Assembly: GCA_006226375.1 (NCBI GenBank)
Contig: SBHC01000044.1
Span: 120,554-184,553, forward strand
DNA: 64,000 bases
Source: Deltaproteobacteria bacterium
GTDB lineage: Bacteria > Myxococcota_C > UBA6777
Direction of reading: 5' to 3'
Within the stretch, counting starts at the first letter, position 1, and every line of letters starts with the position of its first letter. The notes below the pieces were generated by a model, which searched no databases, was not told where the DNA came from, and worked only from the letters and a program-made list of their open reading frames with translations. The position numbers and the translations under genes were made by a program. Positions 59,309 to 64,000 of this stretch are shown one piece after another.

Positions 59309-60301
59309 TTAGTCTTCTGGAGTTTGGTAGGGTTTCACGCCAAGGATGGTAGAGACCTTAACGAGCTTGAAACCTTTCCGTTTGAGTCCTCGAATAATAC
59401 CTGGAAGAGCCACCGCTGTGTAGTGGCCTCCCTTGTTCATGTGCATCACGACAATGGAGCCGTTTTTCGCCTCTTTGAGGACATGGCCCGTCATGATCCT
59501 CTTGGTAAATTTGGGGTTGGGATCTCCGGAAGGTAGATCCCCCAAGATGGTTCGAAGACCCAACTTCGCAGCGACACGCACCACTTTCTTGTTCGACTCA
59601 AAATAAGGAGGCCGAAACAAGGTGGGGATCACACCCAAGTGAGTATAGATAATTTCTTGCGTCCAGCGAAGCTCTCGAATCAGCCGTGCGGTTCGCACCC
59701 TCGTCAAATGACTGTGCAGGTAGGTGTGGTTGGCAAACTCAAAGAAAGGATACTTGGCCAACCATTTGGCTTCGCGTTTGTGCTCCAAGATCCACTTGCC
59801 GCCAACAAACAAAGTCGCGGGAGTCTTTGTTCTCACAAGGATTTGAGCAATTTTTCGGTCAAACCGGCTTCGACTCCTCCAGGAGCAAGCATCAAAGGTG
59901 AGAGCAACCCGACGAATCTTTCGCGAGCCGTAGTTCCATGGAATCGGCTTTACCGGGTTCACGTAAGGAAGAACCTTAAGCTTCTTGACCCGTGGTGGAC
60001 GAAACCATCGCTCCCTGTAGGTGGGCTTGTACCACTTGTCCTTCACCACGACCTTCCGTGGAGGCGCAGGTCGCTTTTTCTTCAAGCGACGAGGGGCAGG
60101 GCTGGTTTGTTGAGCCTGAACAGCCTTCGGAGAAGTGGTTCTCGATCGCGCCGGGGCTTTGGACGCGAGAGGAGCAAGTCGGCTTGGTTGTGGTTTGGTT
60201 TGAACAGAGGCAGGCTTTGAGGTCGTTTTGCGACAACCCATCACCACGAACACGAGCAATCCCAGTCCAAAAAGAACGAGGGTGAGGAGCGAACGGTTCA
60301 T
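59309..60301 (-). CDS. Polysaccharide deacetylase (NodB homology) lipoprotein
   Basis: ATG 60301 (AAGGA eight bases upstream) gives 330 residues with a lipobox (FVVMGC, Cys23) and a very basic, Pro-rich spacer to about residue 120. The NodB domain has ALTFDAC (135-139), FANHTYLHSHLTRV (zinc His pair), FRPPYFESN and IVVMHMNKGG. In the standard motif TFDDG the second Asp binds the metal; here it is Ala138. Family members with this change exist, so activity is uncertain. It would deacetylate peptidoglycan or exopolysaccharide in the periplasm. It lies 10 bp after the DUF58 gene. Confidence 0.8.
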   Translation of the reverse strand: MNRSLLTLVLFGLGLLVFVVMGCRKTTSKPASVQTKPQPSRLAPLASKAPARSRTTSPKAVQAQQTSPAPRRLKKKRPAPPRKVVVKDKWYKPTYRERWFRPPRVKKLKVLPYVNPVKPIPWNYGSRKIRRVALTFDACSWRSRSRFDRKIAQILVRTKTPATLFVGGKWILEHKREAKWLAKYPFFEFANHTYLHSHLTRVRTARLIRELRWTQEIIYTHLGVIPTLFRPPYFESNKKVVRVAAKLGLRTILGDLPSGDPNPKFTKRIMTGHVLKEAKNGSIVVMHMNKGGHYTAVALPGIIRGLKRKGFKLVKVSTILGVKPYQTPED

Positions 60302-60311
60302 CCATGAATCC

Positions 60312-61502
60312 TTAAGAGGCACCAGTTTGTCGTCGGCGGAAAAAGGCTCTCAACTCATCCACAGGTTCCGTGTCGGTCTGCAGAACAACGAGATCAAGCT
60401 TGAGCGTTTGGAACACTTTGCGCAGACTTCCAGGCGAGGTTGGCACCGGAAGTTGGGTTTCATCCTGATGGTGGCCTCTTCCCACTCGAACCACTTGGAA
60501 CAAGTCAGGTTGCTCCAGATCTTGAAGGACAATGGAGGAGGCATCACCGCTGGATGTTCGAAACCAGACCAAGGCCAAGACAGCCAGGAAAGTCACAGCA
60601 AGGGCACAGTACAACAAACTGCCCCCCGCCGTAAAACCCCAACCCAACAACAAGGCAACCCAAACCCCCATAACCCAGCTTCCAGGGTGCAAGAGAAGCG
60701 AAGATGACCCATCGAGTGGCTGTTCCCGTGGACTCCATCGCAGCGAAGACTCCACAGGGTCACGGAGCAAAAGAGGAATCACTTCGCAGCGTTGGGATAG
60801 ACGTTGCCAACGAGCAGACTCGTCCATTTCAAGAAAGTCGGAGAGAAAAAAGAGGATGCTGTGTCTGGGAGCGACACGGTTGAGAAACTCAAACACATTG
60901 TCGCGAGGTCCTGCAGGTAAGGCTGGGTCCACATCCTCTGTGGAAGAGAGGTTCGCCTCGTCTTTGCCTTCGTAGGAAAGGATCTCCCGCACCAATCGCA
61001 TTAAGTGTGTACGACCCCGCTGGGGTTTGACGTATCGAACAACCCAGCCTCCGCTGTACATCAACAGTCCCACACGATCGTTGTTGGCCAGAGCGCTCAT
61101 CGCCAGAATCATACAAACTTCAGCGCCCAGTTCTTGCTTGCTTCGCCAATGAGACCCGAGAAGCATGGAAGGAGAAGCATCCCACACTAAGAGGACGGTA
61201 CGTTCGCGCTCTTCGACAAATTGTTTGACGTAGATGTCATCCATTCGCGCGGAGACATTCCAGTCAATCCACCGGATCTCATCACCGGGTTGGTAGGGGC
61301 GAACCTCAGAAAAGTCCATCCCACGGCCCTGAAACACCGACCGATACGCTCCGGCAAACATCGCCTCAACTTGCCGTCGTGATACAATCTCCAGTCGTTG
61401 CATCAAGGCGGCAATCCGTTCGGAGGTGTCCCCTTCGACTTCCCACCATCGAAATGATTTCTCTTTTCCAAGGTTACCGGAAGACTCAGACGTATTCGCC
61501 AT
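60312..61502 (-). CDS. DUF58 protein (VWA-like, MoxR-associated type)
   Basis: The 396-residue protein has the DUF58 core: YRSVFQGRGMDFSEVRPY, GDEIRWIDWNVSARMDD and the VWA-like strand LVWDASPSML. About 285-330 hold two membrane helices, an uncommon addition late in the protein. DUF58 proteins usually pair with MoxR AAA ATPases in complex assembly or envelope stress; no MoxR gene is in view. It follows the sugar dehydrogenase gene after 26 bp and precedes the deacetylase gene by 10 bp, so it is mid-operon. A role in wall or envelope maintenance fits its neighbours but is inference. Confidence 0.85.
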   Translation of the reverse strand: MANTSESSGNLGKEKSFRWWEVEGDTSERIAALMQRLEIVSRRQVEAMFAGAYRSVFQGRGMDFSEVRPYQPGDEIRWIDWNVSARMDDIYVKQFVEERERTVLLVWDASPSMLLGSHWRSKQELGAEVCMILAMSALANNDRVGLLMYSGGWVVRYVKPQRGRTHLMRLVREILSYEGKDEANLSSTEDVDPALPAGPRDNVFEFLNRVAPRHSILFFLSDFLEMDESARWQRLSQRCEVIPLLLRDPVESSLRWSPREQPLDGSSSLLLHPGSWVMGVWVALLLGWGFTAGGSLLYCALAVTFLAVLALVWFRTSSGDASSIVLQDLEQPDLFQVVRVGRGHHQDETQLPVPTSPGSLRKVFQTLKLDLVVLQTDTEPVDELRAFFRRRQTGAS

Positions 61503-61528
61503 ACAAACATTTTCCGTGTGTCGGAGGG

Positions 61529-62887
61529 TTACTGCGGAACAATCTTGTAGATATGACCGCGACCGGAAGCAACATAGAGTTCGCCTTGATGATCCTCTGC
61601 CCAGGATGTGATCCGGAGCGGAGGCGTTTTCATGACCCTCTTGTCATCGTTAGGCTTTGTTCCATCCCAACGAACAGCGCGGACTTGGTTGATGCAGTAA
61701 TCGGTGTAAAAGAATGTGTCGCGGTAGCCCGGCATCTTGCATCCGCGGTAATGATAGCCAGGCATCACTGAACAATACCTGGGAAAGCCTGTTTTGTATT
61801 GGCGAAGATGAAGGACTGGCCCAACAAGCTTCTTCTTGGCGCAGTGTTTGTCGTTTGCATAATCGAGGATGCCTTCCTTGCAACGCCAACCGAAGTTCAA
61901 ACCCAGCACCTTTTTGGGAGCAAAGTTAATCTCCTCCGCTCGGTTTTGGCCGACATCACCAATCCACAAATCACCGGTGGCCGAATCGAACGATATCCTC
62001 CATGGGTTTCGAAGCCCCCAATGAACAATCTCTGGCAAGAATCCTTTTTTGTTCCGAAAGGGATTGTCAGGAGGGATCGCGTAGGGTTTCTTCCCTTCTG
62101 TTTTGTTCACATCGATGCGAAGGATCTTACCAAGAAATGTGCCTGGGTTCTGGCCATTTCCGATGGGTCCATGGGGATCACCACCTGCTCCTCCGTCGCC
62201 AACGCCGATGTAGAGATAGCCGTCTTGCCCAAACCGCAAAGCTCCACCGTTGTGGTTGCCTTCAGGCTCGGGAATGACCAGCAGCACCCTGGCACTTTTG
62301 GGGTCTGCCACTTCGGGGTTCGCGGAGGTGGTGTATTCAACGATGCGGACTTCACCCTTTCGACCGGTGAAGTAAATGTAAAATTTACGATTGAGTCGAT
62401 AGTTCGGGTGGAAAGCCAGCCCCAACAAACCTCGTTCACCGTGGTTGGAGATTTGTTTTCGGATATTAAGGAATGGCTGCTCCATTAGCTTGCCATGACG
62501 CAACACTCGGATGTTTCCATGATTTTGTTCCAGAAAAAACAGCCGGTCACTGTCGTTGGGAGCAAACGCCAAATCGGTGAGCGGTCGCCTCCCCAAAAAG
62601 ACAGGCTTCATCGTAAGCTTGGGGCGTCCCGAGATGGGAATCACTCCGTGGCACGAAAAAGGCGACTTGCCCGACTGGTTGGCCACTTTAGTAGCTTTGG
62701 AAACATAGGCTGTGGGACGCAACGTAACGGAGGCTAATTTTTTGTTGGCCTCATAAATCTTGCGTTGAAAAGGGTCACTCGGAGGACCGGAATAGCCATC
62801 CTCAGGTTCGGGAATCATCAAAAAGATGGAACAGGCCAGGATACCAACAAGGCTCGTTCCCACAATCCACTTAAATCCAACACTCAT
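61529..62887 (-). CDS. PQQ-dependent (glucose/sorbosone-type) sugar dehydrogenase, exported
   Basis: ATG 62887 is preferred because AAAGGAA lies about 11 bases upstream and it leads directly into the signal/anchor (FKWIVGTSLVGILACSIFLMI); two earlier in-frame ATG codons lack a site. The 452-residue product shows the GSDH/sGDH beta-propeller blocks: GERGLLGLAFHPNY, EGNHNGGALRFGQDGYLYIGVGDGG, HWGLRNPWRISFD, GDVGQNRAEEIN and FGWRCKEG. Family enzymes oxidise sugars in the periplasm with bound PQQ and calcium. Extra Cys pairs near the C-terminus suggest disulphides. PQQ synthesis genes are not in the window. Confidence 0.85.
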   Translation of the reverse strand: MSVGFKWIVGTSLVGILACSIFLMIPEPEDGYSGPPSDPFQRKIYEANKKLASVTLRPTAYVSKATKVANQSGKSPFSCHGVIPISGRPKLTMKPVFLGRRPLTDLAFAPNDSDRLFFLEQNHGNIRVLRHGKLMEQPFLNIRKQISNHGERGLLGLAFHPNYRLNRKFYIYFTGRKGEVRIVEYTTSANPEVADPKSARVLLVIPEPEGNHNGGALRFGQDGYLYIGVGDGGAGGDPHGPIGNGQNPGTFLGKILRIDVNKTEGKKPYAIPPDNPFRNKKGFLPEIVHWGLRNPWRISFDSATGDLWIGDVGQNRAEEINFAPKKVLGLNFGWRCKEGILDYANDKHCAKKKLVGPVLHLRQYKTGFPRYCSVMPGYHYRGCKMPGYRDTFFYTDYCINQVRAVRWDGTKPNDDKRVMKTPPLRITSWAEDHQGELYVASGRGHIYKIVPQ

Positions 62888-63137
62888 TGTGGCTTGGGTT
62901 CCTTTCATGTGAGGAAAGGTCAAAACAATCGATTGTCCCACTCGGACCCAAGAGTTAACTTGAAAGAAGGAAGTTCGTCAAGGAAGAAGCCATAGTCAAT
63001 GTATAGGTACCCTGCAGAAGTAGGGTCCTTTTCCAGAGCCAGGTAAGCATCAAAGTTGGTGGGCTCTCCCCGCAAGGTCCGCTCTCTGCTCGATGAATCT
63101 TGTGTGAGTCGACCCTTTTGGAAGACACAAAAAACTC

Positions 63138-63794
63138 TTACTTCTTGGATTTGGAGTCTGTTTTCTTTCCTTTTTTCGCTTTGACCCACCAAGGTTTTTT
63201 CATGCCTTTGAACATGGGTTCCAGCCAAGAACATAATAATCCTTGAATGTACCAACGTTTTTTCGTCTGTTTCAAAAAAACAATGATATCGGTGCGACTG
63301 GTGTTGCCTTCGGCAAAGACAAGTAAGTCAAAGGCTCCAAACATCATGCTTCCTTGCTTGCCAAAACGTTTGGAGAAGCGATTCCCCTTGGGCGCCTTGG
63401 ATGATGAAATGCGAGCATGAATGATAAAACGCTTGAAGTTTGTAGTTTGGGCCAACAAACCTTTTTCAAGAATAACCCGGAAGGGTGCAGGCATAGAGGG
63501 GGAGAAGGTTGATGTGAAGGCTTTGTCTTGCTTCATCAAGGCTTGAAAAAACTTGACCATCACCCCTTCAGGAGAGCTTGGGTCCGGGCTGGCTTTTTGC
63601 AACTGTTTGGTTTTGCATTCAATGGCAGGTATATATTGTAGCCAACCTTGAAAGTCACGTACTCCACTTTTCACCGTTTTGGCTTTCTCCCACTTGCACA
63701 CGGTTTTGGGCTTGGGCTTTGCCGCCTGAACCTGGAAACAAACGAGTAGAAACAACATACACATCAAAGTGAAAACGGAGCGCAGTACAATCAT
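63138..63794 (-). CDS. Exported protein, function unknown
   Basis: ATG 63794 (GGAGGAG seven bases upstream) gives 218 residues with a Sec signal peptide (VFTLMCMLFLLVCFQVQA-A). The mature protein has a small alpha/beta shape with a helix PEGVMVKFFQALMKQDKAFTS, strands FKRFIIHARIS and TDIIVFLKQTKKRWYIQGLL, as in lumazine-type or NTF2-like domains, and a Lys-rich tail. KRWYIQGLL near the end is reminiscent of NTF2-like proteins, where the domain ends with such a strand. Family not settled. First gene of a long minus-strand run leading to the sugar dehydrogenase gene. Confidence 0.55.
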   Translation of the reverse strand: MIVLRSVFTLMCMLFLLVCFQVQAAKPKPKTVCKWEKAKTVKSGVRDFQGWLQYIPAIECKTKQLQKASPDPSSPEGVMVKFFQALMKQDKAFTSTFSPSMPAPFRVILEKGLLAQTTNFKRFIIHARISSSKAPKGNRFSKRFGKQGSMMFGAFDLLVFAEGNTSRTDIIVFLKQTKKRWYIQGLLCSWLEPMFKGMKKPWWVKAKKGKKTDSKSKK

Positions 63795-63923
63795 GGAATC
63801 TCCTCCAACAAGGGGGCTTTCAAGTGAGAAATATCGCACGAACAGTACAAGGGTGACTTTATCACAGCAAGCCAGTTAGGGAGAAGCGGTGGGGAAAAAG
63901 AAAGAAGCGTATTCTTAAAATAG

Positions 63924-63957
63924 AAAAGGCCCGCTACTGTGAAGTAACGAGCCTTTT
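63924..63957 (-). terminator. Strong rRNA operon terminator
   Basis: On the minus strand AAAAGGCTCGTTACT pairs fully (with two G-U pairs) with AGTAGCGGGCCTTTT around a TCAC loop; TATTTT follows. It ends the rRNA operon to the right. Confidence 0.9.
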
Positions 63958-63961
63958 CAGA

Positions 63962-64000
63962 GTCCCGGCGATGACCTACTTTCCCACCAATGGCAGTATC
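63962..64000 (-). rRNA. rrf: 5S ribosomal RNA, 3' end (partial)
   Basis: The reverse complement reads GGTGGGAAAGTAGGTCATCG near its end, the typical 3' part of bacterial 5S rRNA (GGUGGGAG/AGUAGGUCGUCGCC), and stops at about 63962, just before the terminator. The rest of the gene, and presumably 23S and 16S, lie beyond the right edge. Confidence 0.85.

Noticed and set aside
62920..63255. 111-codon minus-strand ORF between the exported protein and the sugar dehydrogenase
   Set aside because: Its start lies inside the upstream gene and it has no ribosome-binding site; the final 60 residues look protein-like but cannot stand alone.
1..64000. CRISPR array, tRNA genes, insertion sequences or prophage
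   Set aside because: No spacer-repeat pattern, cloverleaf, transposase or phage gene was found; the repeats seen are within genes or short non-coding ones.

Overview
The window is about 64 kb of a dense bacterial chromosome, roughly half G+C. Several traits point to a Myxococcota or related deltaproteobacterial lineage: many lipoproteins with long Asn-rich linkers and Cys-rich modules, MopE-type Cys/Asp repeats, a eukaryotic-type Ser/Thr kinase, and two exported proteins ending in a Cys-rich motif, a membrane helix and a basic tail (MYXO-CTERM-like). The right edge enters an rRNA operon: the 3' end of a 5S rRNA lies on the minus strand, followed by a strong terminator. No genus can be named from the sequence alone.

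Layout. 1-1300: end of a protein made of exact 216-bp FG-GAP-like repeats. 1.4-7.2 kb (minus): an HtpG/Hsp90-like ATPase, a TPR protein and a GNAT enzyme with an odd N-terminal half. 7.6-8.4 kb (minus): a thioredoxin-fold lipoprotein read as two ORFs but best explained as a selenoprotein (in-frame UGA in a U-P-S-C site, with a SECIS-like hairpin just after it). 8.8-16.8 kb (plus): a CAP-domain lipoprotein, a phospholipase-C-like exported protein, a kinase with a cyclic-nucleotide-binding domain, a YtkA-like/di-haem peroxidase operon and a Cys-rich lipoprotein. 16.8-22.9 kb (minus): a large PcRGLX/YetA-like exported protein and a nine-motif MopE-like lipoprotein.

23.0-31.1 kb looks like a small biosynthetic locus. 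A minus operon encodes an aryl/acyl-AMP ligase, an ADH-synthase-type aldolase, a type II 3-dehydroquinate synthase homologue, a nitrilase-family amidohydrolase and a CelD-like acyltransferase. A divergent plus operon encodes an acyl carrier protein, two zinc-ribbon proteins (one with an HTH) and a cNMP-domain/methyltransferase fusion. The aldolase/DHQS-II pair is the same pair (GriI/GriH) that makes 3-amino-4-hydroxybenzoate in grixazone-type pathways.

31.2-45 kb (mostly minus): a Gly/Met/Gln-rich protein, a HEWGH protein, an LcrH/SycD-like TPR protein, an AhpD-like protein, a radical SAM protein of HpnR-like layout, and a full-length nitric oxide synthase with an N-terminal globin domain and a C-terminal diflavin reductase. 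Upstream of the NOS is a lipoprotein built from two types of Cys-rich repeat; then come poorly known exported proteins, including a very basic 14-Cys secreted protein.

45-64 kb: a GNAT protein, a VIT/VWA lipoprotein, an operon of Fe-alcohol dehydrogenase, aldehyde dehydrogenase (with an acidic insertion) and an O-antigen-ligase-like membrane protein, then a long minus-strand run: an exported protein, a sugar dehydrogenase, a DUF58 protein, a NodB-type deacetylase, MtnB, a BMP-type binding protein, an ABC ATPase without a permease, and a lipoprotein. No CRISPR array, tRNA, insertion sequence or phage gene was seen.
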